A DNA stretch of 64,000 nucleotides from Thiocystis violacea (GCF_016583565.1 NZ_NRRF01000004.1:102430-166429), one strand, 5' to 3'; counted from the stretch's first letter, positions 7,564 to 17,065 are shown. Numbers and translations are program-made. Notes: generated from the sequence alone by a model not told the origin.

Positions 7564-9954
7564 CTACAGGGTCTCCAAGACGCGGCGGGCTTCTTCGACT
7601 CCAGGGAAGGGGGTCTTCGCAGCGAGCGCCGCGGACAGCTGAGCCTTCGCCTCCTCGACCCGGCCGAGACGCGCATAGACCACGCCCAAGTGGTACTGCA
7701 TTTCGGGCGGCGTCGGAGTCACAAGCCCGGCCGCCTTCTCCAAGGTCGCCGCAGCCCCCTTGAGATCGCCATTCCTGAATTGCACCCAACCCAGGGTATC
7801 GAGCAGGACCCACTGGTCCGATTCCGCGAAACTTCGGGTCAGCTCCAACGCCCGCGCCAGGCCGACCGGGTCGTCCTGGCGACGATTCACCAAGAGCATC
7901 GCCAGGTTGTTAGCGACGGCTTGCGCCTCGGGGTTGCGGGCGAGAACCTCTTCATAATTCCCGATGGCGGCGTCGTCATCGCCCGCCTCCTGAAGGGCAA
8001 CGCCGAGCCGGAACTGCAGGAAGGCGTTTCCGTCGGTGGCGGCGATCCCGGAGCGCAGCGTGGAAAGCGCCTTCTCCTGGTCGCCAGACTGGGCATAGAG
8101 CTCAGCGAGGCGAACGTAGGCGCCTGGTGATTTCGGATAGAGACTGACCACCTGCTGAAACTGGGCGAGCGCCTCCGCGTCTCGACCGGAAGCGACGTAG
8201 ATCTCTCCGAGCAGATTCAGCGCGTCCCCATTGGCCGGCTGCTGTTGGAGGTACTGCTTGACGCCTTGCTCGGCTTTATCGGCCTGCTTCAAGGCCAGGT
8301 AGCTTCTCGCCATCGCCAACAGGGGCTCGATCGCATCCGCGCGCTTCTCGAGCGCCAGCTGGAACTGCTTGACGCTCTCCTCGTACTTGCCATTACGCTG
8401 GAGCAACAACCCCTTCAGATAGTAGCCCAGGGGGTGATCCGGGCGACCTTCGAGAATCCGCTGAGCCGTCTTCTCCATCGCCGACCAGTCTTGCTGGCTG
8501 AGCTGGATCTTCGCCAGCGCACTCTGCACATTCGCATCGTCCGGTGCACGCTCGAGGAAGCTTTCCAAGACCCGAGCCGCCCCTTGCATGTCGCCGCTGT
8601 CCGCCTTGAGTTGCGCAAGATCCAGGTAAGCCGACGACTGCGCGGGCGCGGCCTCGATCGCCTTATCGAGCGCATCCTGAGCGAGTGGCGTCTCGCCGCG
8701 CATCTGATGGGCGCGCGCCAGAAGCCGCAGGGCCCGTGTCGAATTGGGCTCGTTCTGGAGCGCGTCGCGCAGATCCGGAATCGCCTTGTCGGCGTCGTCG
8801 CGCGTCAGCGCGATTGCGGCGCGCAACATCAAGGCATCGGAATTACGGGAATCCGCGTCCAGCACTTCCCCGATCAATGCCAAGGCATCATCGTTGCGCT
8901 GTTGAGCGAAGAGGAGCGTGGCCAGAAGGTTTCGCGCCTTCAGACCTTCGGTGCCAATACCATCGCGCTCGATGATGCCCCGATAGGTGGCGGTCGCCTC
9001 ATCGAGTCGATTCGCCTTGCCGAGCATCTCGGCCAGGGCGAACTGCAGGGGATAGTCGAGCGGATTTGCGTCGATGAGCGCCTCGAGACGCTTCACCCCC
9101 GCATCCAGACCTTGCTCCTGAACCGTCCACTCGACCAAGAGCAGCTTGGCCTGCGGTTGGTCGGGGTTACGGTCGACCGCCTGGCGCAGCGCCTCTTCCG
9201 CCGCCGCCGTGTCGCCCTGCTGCTTCAGAAAGACGACGAGGCGCGCGACGTGCAACAGCTGCGCCGGTTCGATTTCCGTGAGCTTCACCAGCTGCTCACG
9301 CGTCTTGTCCGAATTCCCGCGTTCTTGGTAGATACCCGCCAGCGTCAGCCGCAGCTGAGCATCCTCCGGATGCGCCTGAACGGCCTGCTCCAGCAAGGCG
9401 ACAGCCTCCTCGGGCGCACCCTGAGAGCGTCGGATCTCGGCCAGGAGCAGAAGCCCGTGACGGTGGGTCGGATCGACATCCAGCGCCGCCTTGGCATCGC
9501 TCGCAGCCTCGTCGAGCTTCCCTTGCTTGGCGCGCACGGCGCCGCGCAGCGCTAGGGCATTCGGGTTACGCGGATCCGATGCCAAGATCGCCTCCGCATC
9601 CTTCAGGGCGTCCTCGGGCTGACCCGCGTCGAACAGGAGCTGGCCGCGCTTGAGCCGGGCCTCCACGTACTGCGGATCCAGCTCGACCGCCCGGTTGTAG
9701 GCACCAAAGGCCGCCGACCAATTCTGTTTGGCGGCTTCGATCTCAGCGACCTGATACCAGGCCGGCGCGAACTGCGGATCGATCTGCAACACGTTCTTGA
9801 ACTCGAGGCGCGCCCTGACCGGGTCACCTTGCCCCAACAGTGCCATGCCGCGATCGAAGTAGGCCTGCTTGCGGTCTTCCGCCCCACAAGCGACCAGCGT
9901 TATCATGACGGCCAGCAGCATCAAGGTCGCTACGAGCGATTTCAACCGAGTCAC
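7564..9954 (-). CDS. PrsT-like TPR-repeat lipoprotein (PEP-CTERM system)
   Basis: 796 aa lipoprotein made almost wholly of tetratricopeptide repeats. The signal ends in the lipobox TLVAC|G (Cys near residue 23), giving an outer- or inner-membrane lipoprotein facing the periplasm. Repeats run from about residue 30 to the end. They have TPR spacing, for example PRNPNALALRGAVRAKQGKLDEA and PKSPGAYVRLAELYAQSGDQEKA-type units separated by ~34 residues. This matches the PrsT TPR lipoproteins of PEP-CTERM loci (TIGR02917), though those are usually nearer 900 aa. The GTG start at 9954 follows AGGAGG. The TIGR03790 gene downstream and the sorted substrate encoded divergently support the assignment. 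No exosortase gene is in the window. Confidence 0.75.
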   Translation of the reverse strand: MTRLKSLVATLMLLAVMITLVACGAEDRKQAYFDRGMALLGQGDPVRARLEFKNVLQIDPQFAPAWYQVAEIEAAKQNWSAAFGAYNRAVELDPQYVEARLKRGQLLFDAGQPEDALKDAEAILASDPRNPNALALRGAVRAKQGKLDEAASDAKAALDVDPTHRHGLLLLAEIRRSQGAPEEAVALLEQAVQAHPEDAQLRLTLAGIYQERGNSDKTREQLVKLTEIEPAQLLHVARLVVFLKQQGDTAAAEEALRQAVDRNPDQPQAKLLLVEWTVQEQGLDAGVKRLEALIDANPLDYPLQFALAEMLGKANRLDEATATYRGIIERDGIGTEGLKARNLLATLLFAQQRNDDALALIGEVLDADSRNSDALMLRAAIALTRDDADKAIPDLRDALQNEPNSTRALRLLARAHQMRGETPLAQDALDKAIEAAPAQSSAYLDLAQLKADSGDMQGAARVLESFLERAPDDANVQSALAKIQLSQQDWSAMEKTAQRILEGRPDHPLGYYLKGLLLQRNGKYEESVKQFQLALEKRADAIEPLLAMARSYLALKQADKAEQGVKQYLQQQPANGDALNLLGEIYVASGRDAEALAQFQQVVSLYPKSPGAYVRLAELYAQSGDQEKALSTLRSGIAATDGNAFLQFRLGVALQEAGDDDAAIGNYEEVLARNPEAQAVANNLAMLLVNRRQDDPVGLARALELTRSFAESDQWVLLDTLGWVQFRNGDLKGAAATLEKAAGLVTPTPPEMQYHLGVVYARLGRVEEAKAQLSAALAAKTPFPGVEEARRVLETL

Positions 9955-10499
9955 AGTGCCTCCTGGGCTTGATCATGGAAAGTTGGCAGCCGTCGGCAGA
10001 ATTCAGGTGCAACCTCTTAGGTCCAACCTCTAGCGCATGGGGACCGCGTCTCCGCTGCCTGACGCCGACCGACCCGCAGCCACCGAGAGAACCGGCCATC
10101 CGCTCGCCGAACCGGCCACGCCGCATCTTACACGTAACCGTTGGAACGGGAATCGACCACACGCCGGAGATCGCTAGGTCGAGACAGCGCCACGCGACGT
10201 ACCTCCCGAGTAGGCGGCAGCAGGCGAATACGCAGCGACCAAACCCGCAAGGCAGCGGCTCACGAACGGGAACCGAGGGCAGTAAACCTGATGGACCGCA
10301 CTCATTTGTTACATGCGAACACAATTCAAGGAGTCGATCGCGCGCATGAAAAACGACAAAAAACGTAAAAACAAACGCTTAATGACAAAAAGAGCGGTCG
10401 GGGCCGCCGCACGGGCGTCTCACTAGCGTTACACGCGAAATACGCAACAATTTAGGCCGCATTTCAGAAATACCGCGCTAGAATGACCGACTGGAGAAC
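9955..10499. other. Long divergent spacer with an AT-rich patch, no gene seen
   Basis: Space between the PrsT-like gene (leftward) and the sorted surface protein (rightward). It contains an A-rich segment around 10340-10400 (repeated AAAAAC-type tracts) that stands out from the GC-rich surroundings and could be a binding region for a bacterial enhancer or nucleoid protein. A short direct repeat of CAACCTCT lies near 10010-10030. No convincing gene. Confidence 0.4.
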
Positions 10500-10516
10500 T
10501 TGGTATCTTTCGTGCT
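10500..10516 (+). promoter_or_regulatory. Candidate sigma-54 promoter of the PEP-CTERM-like gene
   Basis: TTGGTATCTTTCGTGCT has the YTGG...TGCW frame of the -24/-12 promoter with GG and GC exactly ten bases apart. Expected transcript start is near 10527, about 80 bases before the ATG at 10609. PEP-CTERM proteins of other proteobacteria are known to be driven by RpoN with PrsK/PrsR, which fits. Confidence 0.5.
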
Positions 10517-10608
10517 TGCAGTAGCTTTCAGGCGGCAGACGACACCGCTAAAGTGTTCTCGCAATTCGTGTGTTATGAGTCTTCAATTTAAAATCAGGAG
10601 TGCTTGAA

Positions 10609-11175
10609 ATGAGCAAACTACTACCAAGAATTCTCGGCGCCGCCGTGCTGTTTACGGCGACGATCGGGGCCAACGCGGCTATGATCGACGGCTTCCTCGG
10701 CGTGGCAGGCGGGGGATCGCTTGCCACGACCGGCGGCGTCACGACGATCACATTCGGGAGCGGAACGCTCGTCAACTCTGGCGGAGATTTGTCGAGTGTC
10801 AACAACACCAACATCAACTTCATCCCGTCGCTAACCATTGATCCCTTCACCGGGCCTGTCAATGTGTGGTCGTCGACCACGAACCCCAGTTTCGCGTTCG
10901 AACTGCAGGATGTGATCAGCTCGTCGATCAACCCAGCAGGCCTCTCGACGTTCATCGGCACCGGGTTATTGACGGCAGTAAGTTTCGACCCGACCCCGAG
11001 CCTCTTCAAGCTCACATTCAACACATTCAACGGCGAGATCGGTTTCTTCACGACATCTAACACCGCCGTCCCGATCCCCGCCGCCGGCTGGCTCTTCGGC
11101 TCGGCACTCATCGGCATCGCATCCGTGGCGCGCAGAGGGCGTAAGTCACGCCTCTCCGAAACCCAGGCGAGCTAA
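10609..11175 (+). CDS. VPxPA-type C-terminal sorting-signal surface protein
   Basis: 188 aa secreted protein with an N-terminal signal peptide (MSKLLPRILGAAVLFTATIG, cleavage near ANAA). The body is rich in Ser, Thr, Asn and Gly with no Cys. The C-terminal sorting signal has the motif VPIPAAGWLFGSALIG, then a hydrophobic helix, then the Arg-rich tail ARRGRKSR. This is the VPLPA variant of PEP-CTERM, a substrate of an exosortase (XrtA or XrtD type) that anchors or releases exopolysaccharide-associated proteins. ATG 10609 is preferred over GTG 10600 because AGGAG (10596-10600) sits eight bases before it and overlaps the GTG. Function beyond export is unknown. Confidence 0.82.
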   Translation: MSKLLPRILGAAVLFTATIGANAAMIDGFLGVAGGGSLATTGGVTTITFGSGTLVNSGGDLSSVNNTNINFIPSLTIDPFTGPVNVWSSTTNPSFAFELQDVISSSINPAGLSTFIGTGLLTAVSFDPTPSLFKLTFNTFNGEIGFFTTSNTAVPIPAAGWLFGSALIGIASVARRGRKSRLSETQAS

Positions 11176-11185
11176 GAGACCACCT

Positions 11186-11219
11186 GAGCCGGCGTCGCGT
11201 TTCTAACGGCTGCCGGCTC
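11186..11219 (+). terminator. Hairpin after the sorted surface-protein gene
   Basis: GAGCCGGC and GCCGGCTC form an 8-bp perfect stem around an 18-base loop, starting ten bases after the stop codon. There is no U-tract, so termination is likely but not certain. Confidence 0.45.
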
Positions 11220-11313
11220 AACGGAACAGAAGCCCAACCCATACTGCCTCAACGCTAGGCTCGGACAAGCGGCCTCCAGCCGAGCGCCCTCCCCAACCAC
11301 CGCACGTTCAACG

Positions 11314-11724
11314 CTAGCCCTCCGCCCTCGCCTTCACGTGCAAGGCGTAGAGCATATCTTCGTCGGCGATGTGATCGATCAACCAATCCTGCGTGATGTC
11401 GAGCGCACGATCCGCAAGGTCCTGGCTCGGACCGAAAATCATCAGATCGTTCTCCAACTCGTCCAGACGCCTGAAGAAGGCGGCATGCTGAAGCAGGTGC
11501 TCCTTGAGCCCGGGATATTGGTGCTTTCGCATGAAGGCCTCTTCCGTCCGAAAGTGCTTCTCGGCGTACTCCCTCATGAAGACGATAGCGTCCACGACAG
11601 CGTTCTTGCCGTCTCGCCCGAGGATCCCCTCGTAGAGTTGATGGGACGCACCGAAGAACCCTTGATGTTGCTCATCGATTTCATCGATCCGGATCGAATA
11701 GACGTCAGACCAGTCTTTTAGCAT
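11314..11724 (-). CDS. Bacteriohemerythrin
   Basis: 136 aa single-domain hemerythrin, a non-heme di-iron O2-binding protein of the cytoplasm used for oxygen storage, transport or sensing in microaerobic bacteria. The full ligand set is visible: DEQHQGFF, HFRTEE, KEHLLQHAAF and WLIDHIADED. I use Met at 11724 (MLKDWSDVYSIRID), because AGGTG precedes it and the extra 17 upstream residues are not conserved in the family. It is encoded divergently from a small XRE regulator with a 374-base spacer. For an anaerobic phototroph a role in oxygen protection is plausible but is inference. Confidence 0.9.
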   Translation of the reverse strand: MLKDWSDVYSIRIDEIDEQHQGFFGASHQLYEGILGRDGKNAVVDAIVFMREYAEKHFRTEEAFMRKHQYPGLKEHLLQHAAFFRRLDELENDLMIFGPSQDLADRALDITQDWLIDHIADEDMLYALHVKARAEG

Positions 11725-12098
11725 TTGGCACCTTGTCAGCGAAGAGAACAAGCCGGTCGGGGACGCACCAGGCATCCGCCATGGGTTGCGCTGGCCAGCT
11801 TTGAGTCACCGCACAGCATACCGCATCAACCGGCTTCGCTACGCCATGCGCTTCAGCCAGAAGCGAACCGGACGCATGCTCAGCCGAACGGTCACAAGAC
11901 AGGCAGCAGGCATCCTGCCGACACCCAGGGAGGGATACGGGAGCGCCTGCGCCGATGACCGCGCAGCGGCAAGGATGAGGCACCCTGACCACCAAGCGAG
12001 GCGCAGAACGCGAAACGCACCTTACATCCCCCGCTCCGTTTGCTAGAGTAAAGTGATCAGGATTGCAATATCCAGCCACCTTTCGGAGTCACTCAACT

Positions 12099-12473
12099 GT
12101 GGAACCTGAATTCGCCGAACGTTCCCAGCAGATAGGCGCTCGCCTTCGGGCCGAGCGACAAAGACACGGCTGGTCGTTGAGCGCGCTCTCCGCTCGCACC
12201 AACGGCCTACTCTCCAAGTCCAGGATCAGCAACTACGAGCAAGGGATCCGTCGCATGGGGCTGGAGGCCGCGGAACATCTTGCCGCAGCTTTTGAGACCG
12301 TGTCGCCCGCATGGCTGTTGCTGCTGGATGAAGAGCACCCCTTGAGCGACGAAGAAATGCAGCTCGTCAGAGACTTCCGAGCACTGGACCCACAGAGTCA
12401 ACGCCAAGTGCTGGAGATGGTCGCAATGATCGACAACAAGACGCAGCGCGAAGTCCGCCAGGCCATCGGATAG
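12099..12473 (+). CDS. Small XRE-family helix-turn-helix regulator (paralogue 1)
   Basis: 124 aa DNA-binding protein with an HTH_3 domain in residues about 10-75 and an acidic C-terminal tail. The recognition segment LSKSRISNYEQGIRRMGLE is identical in the second XRE gene at 42191-42562, so the two probably bind similar operators. GTG at 12099 is chosen because CGGAG (12084-12088) precedes it. A TTG at 12063 would add 12 residues. A near-palindromic GGAT-N6-ATCC sequence lies about 30 bases upstream and an extended -10-like TGCTAGAGT at 12041-12049. It is divergent from the bacteriohemerythrin gene; its target is not known. Confidence 0.8.
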   Translation: MEPEFAERSQQIGARLRAERQRHGWSLSALSARTNGLLSKSRISNYEQGIRRMGLEAAEHLAAAFETVSPAWLLLLDEEHPLSDEEMQLVRDFRALDPQSQRQVLEMVAMIDNKTQREVRQAIG

Positions 12474-12768
12474 AGATTCCCCCATGCACCTGCTCGCTGC
12501 CGGGGAACTCTCGTTCAGTAGCCGTTGACGAGTGAACACGTCTAGGACACCGTTGAGCTGCAAGCCCTCAGCGCGCAGACGCCCGCCTAACAGGTGATGG
12601 CCGGCGTCTGATCCACCTGAGCCGACCCTGACGAGTGCTCGCCCCCCCTTGCGCGCGTCCTCTCTGGACGCTTTGCCCCGGCCACGACCCCAGGATGATC
12701 GCTGTACAGCGACCTGCGGGCCGCCCGAATTCGCGGCCTGGGGTTTTGCCATGTCCGGACTTCACCGG

Positions 12769-13410
12769 CTACCAGCGGAGCAAGCGAGCCCCCAGCAGCC
12801 CCCCCAGCCCCGCCGGAATCAGCATTCCGATCAAATACCAGGTACCCAGAAAAGGCGCCCCAAGCTCGGGGCAATGCAGGCAGTAGACGAGCGCGCCGAC
12901 GCTTCCCGCGAGGAGACCCGACGCGCTCCCGGCCAGCCCCGGCCGGGTCGGCGCAAGCCCGCGCATCGCCCAGAAGGCGGCGATGAGAATGGGGGCGGAA
13001 AGCATGGCGATCAGCCAGGGGCAAGACGCCCAGGTTGCACCGTAGATGAGGCCCGACCGTTCGAGCGGATCGGCATCGGCCAAGGCCAGACCACCGAGCC
13101 CCCAGATTGCCAGCACGGGGGCCAGCAGCGCGGCAGGCACCCAGGCAAGACGCACGCCGGGCCGGGCAAGTCGCGCGGTCACGGCCAGACTGGCCCAGGC
13201 GAGACTGGCGACGAAGACGAGCTTGACCCAGAACATCGGCAGGCGCGCCGCTTCCGCGAGGTCGGGACGCACGCCGAGCAGCTTGACCATGAGCGCCGCC
13301 GCGCCGATCACGCCAAACCCCAAGGCCACGGCATAGCGGCGTGCGACGGCATGTCGCTCGACGGGCTCGACGCCGGTCGCGAGCAGTGTGATCAGATCCT
13401 CGGTCTTCAT
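12769..13410 (-). CDS. nrsF: NrsF-type membrane anti-sigma factor (DUF1109)
   Basis: 213 aa integral membrane protein with about six hydrophobic segments and the DUF1109 N-terminus ([13 protein letters not shown]). NrsF proteins hold a SigF-type ECF sigma factor inactive until periplasmic or membrane oxidative stress is sensed. The two cysteines in ASCPWL and YCLHCPELG are typical conserved positions, and cysteines of this kind are implicated in signalling in Caulobacter. The start overlaps the sigma-factor stop as ATGA (13407-13410), so the two are made together. The target operon runs divergently from 14170. Confidence 0.88.
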   Translation of the reverse strand: MKTEDLITLLATGVEPVERHAVARRYAVALGFGVIGAAALMVKLLGVRPDLAEAARLPMFWVKLVFVASLAWASLAVTARLARPGVRLAWVPAALLAPVLAIWGLGGLALADADPLERSGLIYGATWASCPWLIAMLSAPILIAAFWAMRGLAPTRPGLAGSASGLLAGSVGALVYCLHCPELGAPFLGTWYLIGMLIPAGLGGLLGARLLRW

Positions 13411-13991
13411 GTCTCACCTCGTATCAGCGCGGCCAGGGCCTTGAGCCCACGGTGCACCCCCACCTTGATGGCCGACTCGGACATCCCGGTGACCTGTGCG
13501 GCCTCGGCAACGGACAAGCCCTCCAGTTTGGTGCGGACGATGGGGAGCCGCTGGCGCTCGGGCAGCTGATCCAGCAGCTTGTGCAGGTCACGGCTGGCCT
13601 CGGCGGCTTCAGCGTCGGCCGTCGAAAAGAGCTCGGCCGCGTGCTCCGAGACCAGGTCGAGCGAATCCGTGAGCCGCTCCCTGGTGGCGCGCCGGCGCAG
13701 CCGATCGATCAGTTTGTACTTGGCGATGGCGTGCACCCAGGCCGTGAGCGGCTGGCCGGCGTCATAGGTGTGACGCTGATTGTGGATGGCGAGCAGGGCC
13801 TCCTGCACCAAATCCTCCACCTCGTCCGGCAGCCCGCTCAGACGCCTCCTGAAGTAGCCGCGCAGATGCGTGGCGAGCACCTTCAAGAGCCAGTGATAGG
13901 CCGCTGCGTCGCCCTCGCGCCCGCGCAGGAAGGATTCCCGCAGCTCGGTCTCGAGGCGGTCTGCCCGGCCTTCGTCATTCATTCGTTCCAT
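13407..13991 (-). CDS. sigF: ECF sigma factor, SigF type
   Basis: Extracytoplasmic-function sigma factor of 194 aa. Region 2 ([20 protein letters not shown] ... [13 protein letters not shown] ... [18 protein letters not shown]) and region 4 ([23 protein letters not shown] ... [16 protein letters not shown]) are both complete. It is co-encoded with the NrsF anti-sigma factor. Likely starts are ATG 13991 or ATG 13982. A sigma-dependent promoter-like motif on the same strand (13982-14011) has its -10 over these codons, which would imply autoregulation with a later or leaderless start. It probably drives the b561/YedY/MrpX/MsrA operon on the other side. Confidence 0.9.
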   Translation of the reverse strand: MERMNDEGRADRLETELRESFLRGREGDAAAYHWLLKVLATHLRGYFRRRLSGLPDEVEDLVQEALLAIHNQRHTYDAGQPLTAWVHAIAKYKLIDRLRRRATRERLTDSLDLVSEHAAELFSTADAEAAEASRDLHKLLDQLPERQRLPIVRTKLEGLSVAEAAQVTGMSESAIKVGVHRGLKALAALIRGET

Positions 13992-14011
13992 CGCCGCCTT
14001 TAGTTACAGCC
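13982..14011 (-). promoter_or_regulatory. ECF promoter-like motif facing sigF
   Basis: Reading leftward: GGCTGTAACT, 16 bases, CGAA. This is the same GTAACY-N16-CGAA layout as at 14061-14090 on the other strand. The -10 overlaps the sigF start codons, so if used it would give a very short or leaderless message, or serve another role. Confidence 0.4.
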
Positions 14012-14060
14012 TTGGTTGAACATCGAGAGTCAGAACCGGCCGAAAAGAAATTCTGCCCGC

Positions 14061-14090
14061 GGCTGTAACCGATCACCACCTCGGCGCGAA
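14061..14090 (+). promoter_or_regulatory. ECF promoter-like motif of the msrA operon
   Basis: GGCTGTAACC, 16 bases, CGAA. It lies about 80 bases before the first gene of the operon at 14170. The match to its mirror copy in front of sigF, and the GTAAC/CGAA form known for SigF-type sigma factors, suggest direct control by the adjacent sigma factor. Confidence 0.6.
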
Positions 14091-14169
14091 CTGGCTTGCA
14101 GAGACGGCGAGAACAGAGCGACGAAACCCTGCTCGCCACAGCCAAGCCAGGAACCCGAGGTGACACCCC

Positions 14170-14409
14170 ATGCATGACGCCCACCCCCTCATCGCCTTGC
14201 ACGTCGGCTACTGGGACGACCTGGGCTGGCGCGGACCGCTTGCGCTCCGCGATGGCCGCCTCGACCTAGAGCGGAGCATCGAACGCTCGCCGGGCTGGGC
14301 TCTGGACCGACTGGAGGTGAGCGCCTTCGTGCAAGACCCGCGCACGGGCCGCGTCCTACAGGCGCTCGGCGCGGACCATTGCCTGGCGACCCAAGAGGCT
14401 GACTCATGA
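14170..14409 (+). CDS. Short DUF1223-like remnant, first gene of the stress operon
   Basis: 79 aa. The N-terminus (PLIALHVGYWDDLGWRGPLA) resembles the HVDYWDYLGW segment of DUF1223 proteins. The C-terminus (VSAFVQDPRTGRVLQALG) resembles their final strand. Full DUF1223 proteins are about 240 aa and carry a thioredoxin-like CxxC near the start, so this copy has lost its front and its middle. It keeps a Shine-Dalgarno (GAGGTGA) and overlaps the next gene by ATGA, so it is probably still translated and couples the operon. Whether the peptide has a function is unknown. Confidence 0.5.
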   Translation: MHDAHPLIALHVGYWDDLGWRGPLALRDGRLDLERSIERSPGWALDRLEVSAFVQDPRTGRVLQALGADHCLATQEADS

Positions 14410-15005
14410 CAGACCCGGCGCGTGCGCTCGTCCATCCGCTCTGGCTGCGCCTGACGCATTGGCTCAACGCCCTGGCCGTGGTGATCCTGGTGATGAGCGG
14501 CTGGCGCATCTATAACGCCTCGCCGCTGTTCGACTTCCGCTTCGCCAATGACATCACCTTGGGCGGCTGGCTGGGGGGCGCCATCCAATGGCACTTCGCG
14601 GCCATGTGGCTGCTGGCCGCCAACGGGCTGATTTATCTGGGGCTCAATGTCGTCAGCGGACGGCTCTGGCGCCGCTTCCTTCCGGTCTCGCCGCGGGCCT
14701 TTCTGGCCGACATCAAGGCGGCGCTACGCGGCCGGCTCTCCCACGCGGATCCGCACCGCTACAACGCCGTGCAGCGCGCAGCTTATCTCTTCGTCATGCT
14801 CGACAGCCTGCTGCTGGTGCTCTCGGGCCTGGTGATCTGGAAGTCCGTCCAGTTCCCGCTGCTGCGTGAACTGCTGGGTGGCTACGACACCGCCCGCTAC
14901 ATCCACTTCTTCGCCATGACCGGCCTGGTCGGCTTCGTGGTGGTGCACCTGGCGATGGTCGCCCTGGTGCCACGCACCCTCCTGACCATGATCCGCGGCC
15001 GCTAA
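14406..15005 (+). CDS. Cytochrome b561-family membrane subunit (YedZ1-like)
   Basis: 199 aa di-heme-type membrane cytochrome with four hydrophobic segments. His residues suited to heme ligation lie in LTHWLNA (H18), QWHFAAMW and YIHFFAMTGLVGFVVVHLAM. It would pass quinol electrons to the periplasmic molybdoenzyme encoded next. It overlaps the preceding short gene by four bases and ends ten bases before the YedY-like gene. In the Azospira hypochlorite-response cluster a b-type cytochrome (YedZ1) fills the same slot; the equivalence here is by position and family. Confidence 0.85.
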   Translation: MTDPARALVHPLWLRLTHWLNALAVVILVMSGWRIYNASPLFDFRFANDITLGGWLGGAIQWHFAAMWLLAANGLIYLGLNVVSGRLWRRFLPVSPRAFLADIKAALRGRLSHADPHRYNAVQRAAYLFVMLDSLLLVLSGLVIWKSVQFPLLRELLGGYDTARYIHFFAMTGLVGFVVVHLAMVALVPRTLLTMIRGR

Positions 15006-15015
15006 GGAGATCCCC

Positions 15016-15783
<768 letters not shown>

Positions 15784-15851
15784 GCCCAGCTCGGCGCCCT
15801 GACGCACCGGCCCTCGGGCCACCCAACTCACGCAACCTTCGGGAGATCATC

Positions 15852-16151
15852 ATGATCAAAGGCACCAGCACCGCACTGCTTTCCCTCCTGTTCCTCGTCG
15901 GCGCCAGCGCCGCCTCCGCCGACAGCCACATGGGCAAGGACGCCATGTCGATGGAAGGCATGGCCAAGGACCAGGTGTCGCACGACGCCATGTCGAAGGG
16001 TGACATGGCGAAGGATGCGATGCGCACGGATTCAATGACGAAGGACGCCATGAGCAAGGGCAGCATGGCAAAAGACGCCATGAGCAAGGACACAATGAGC
16101 AAAGGCGCGATGAGCAAGGGCGACATGGCGAAGGACGCCATGACCAAGTAG
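15852..16151 (+). CDS. mrpX: Met-rich MXKDX-repeat periplasmic peptide (MrpX-like)
   Basis: 99 aa. A signal peptide (MIKGTSTALLSLLFLVGASA, cleavage near ASADS) is followed by a mature part of about 75 residues built from pentapeptides such as MAKDA, MSKGD and MSKDT. I count 15 methionines in the mature chain. This is the MXKDX-repeat family (TIGR02953). In Azospira suillum such a protein (MrpX) acts as a sacrificial periplasmic methionine pool that scavenges hypochlorite and is reduced again by methionine sulfoxide reductases. Here it sits between a YedY-like enzyme and MsrA, which fits. GGAG at 15842 supports the ATG at 15852. Confidence 0.88.
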   Translation: MIKGTSTALLSLLFLVGASAASADSHMGKDAMSMEGMAKDQVSHDAMSKGDMAKDAMRTDSMTKDAMSKGSMAKDAMSKDTMSKGAMSKGDMAKDAMTK

Positions 16152-16238
16152 TCGAGAGCCGGGGCAGCGGCGGCTCGCCCGAGCACCACCAGCGTCGCCG
16201 CCCCATCGAGCAATGCAACAGGATCGAGGAATCATCTG

Positions 16239-16904
16239 ATGAGACCGAATCGAGTGGGTATGGCCCTCTCCGCACTGGCCGCCGCGGCAACCCTGATGGT
16301 GCTAACCTCAGCGTCCGGGGCGAACGCCCTGCCTGACCCCAAGGTCGACGAGACACCGACACCAGGCAGTGAGACCGCCGTGCTCGGCGGTGGCTGTTTC
16401 TGGGGCGTGGAGGCCGTCTTCGAGCATGTCCGCGGCGTGAGCGACGTGATATCCGGCTATGCAGGCGGGGATGCGGATAGCGCGACCTACCGGGAGGTCA
16501 GCTCCGGGCGCACCGGTCACGCGGAGTCCGTACGCATCACCTACGACCCTTCACAGGTGACCTACGGCCAGTTGCTCAAGGTCTTCTTCGAGGTCGCGCA
16601 CGATCCCACCGAGCTGAACCGCCAAGGCCCGGACCGCGGAACCCAATACCGCTCGGCCATCTTCTACGCCAATGAGGAGCAGAAGCGCATTGCGGAGGCG
16701 TACATCCGGCAGATCGATGCGGCGGGCGTTTACCCCGACCCGATCGTCACTCAGATCACCCCGCTCGCAGGCTTCTACACGGCCGAGGATTACCACCAGG
16801 ACTACCTGCCCAGGCATCCGACCCAGCCCTACATCCTCATCAACGACCAGCCGAAACTGACCGAGCTGGAGCGCCGGCTGCCGGAACTTTATCGGTCTCG
16901 TTGA
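16239..16904 (+). CDS. msrA: Periplasmic peptide-methionine (S)-S-oxide reductase
   Basis: 221 aa MsrA with an N-terminal signal peptide (about residues 1-31, ending GANALP), so it works in the periplasm rather than the cytoplasm. The catalytic motif GGGCFWG puts the nucleophile at Cys53. GYAGG, YREVSSGRTGHAE, YDP, HDPTELNRQGPDRGTQYRS and AEDYHQDYL are all present. It reduces methionine-S-sulfoxide in proteins, presumably including the MXKDX peptide encoded just before it. Last gene of the operon that begins at 14170. No C-terminal resolving cysteine is visible, so the recycling partner is unclear. Confidence 0.95.
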   Translation: MRPNRVGMALSALAAAATLMVLTSASGANALPDPKVDETPTPGSETAVLGGGCFWGVEAVFEHVRGVSDVISGYAGGDADSATYREVSSGRTGHAESVRITYDPSQVTYGQLLKVFFEVAHDPTELNRQGPDRGTQYRSAIFYANEEQKRIAEAYIRQIDAAGVYPDPIVTQITPLAGFYTAEDYHQDYLPRHPTQPYILINDQPKLTELERRLPELYRSR

Positions 16905-16915
16905 AACGCGGTGGG

Positions 16916-16952
16916 CCGCAAGTGCCCCCGTCCACCCGTCGGGCGCTTGCGG
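16916..16952 (+). terminator. Hairpin closing the msrA operon
   Basis: CCGCAAGTGCCC pairs with GGGCGCTTGCGG (12 bp, one G-T wobble) around a 13-base loop, just after the msrA stop and before the convergent glgP end. No U-tract, so it may work weakly or in both directions. Confidence 0.5.
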
Positions 16953-17065
16953 TGTCGAGCGGCTGGCGTGCCCCGAGTCCAGGGACGCCGCCGGCCGTGT
17001 TGACTCGGGGAAGAACGCCGACGCGCTCCGGGCTCTGAGCGAGCCCAGCGCGCCCGGCTCCCGGT

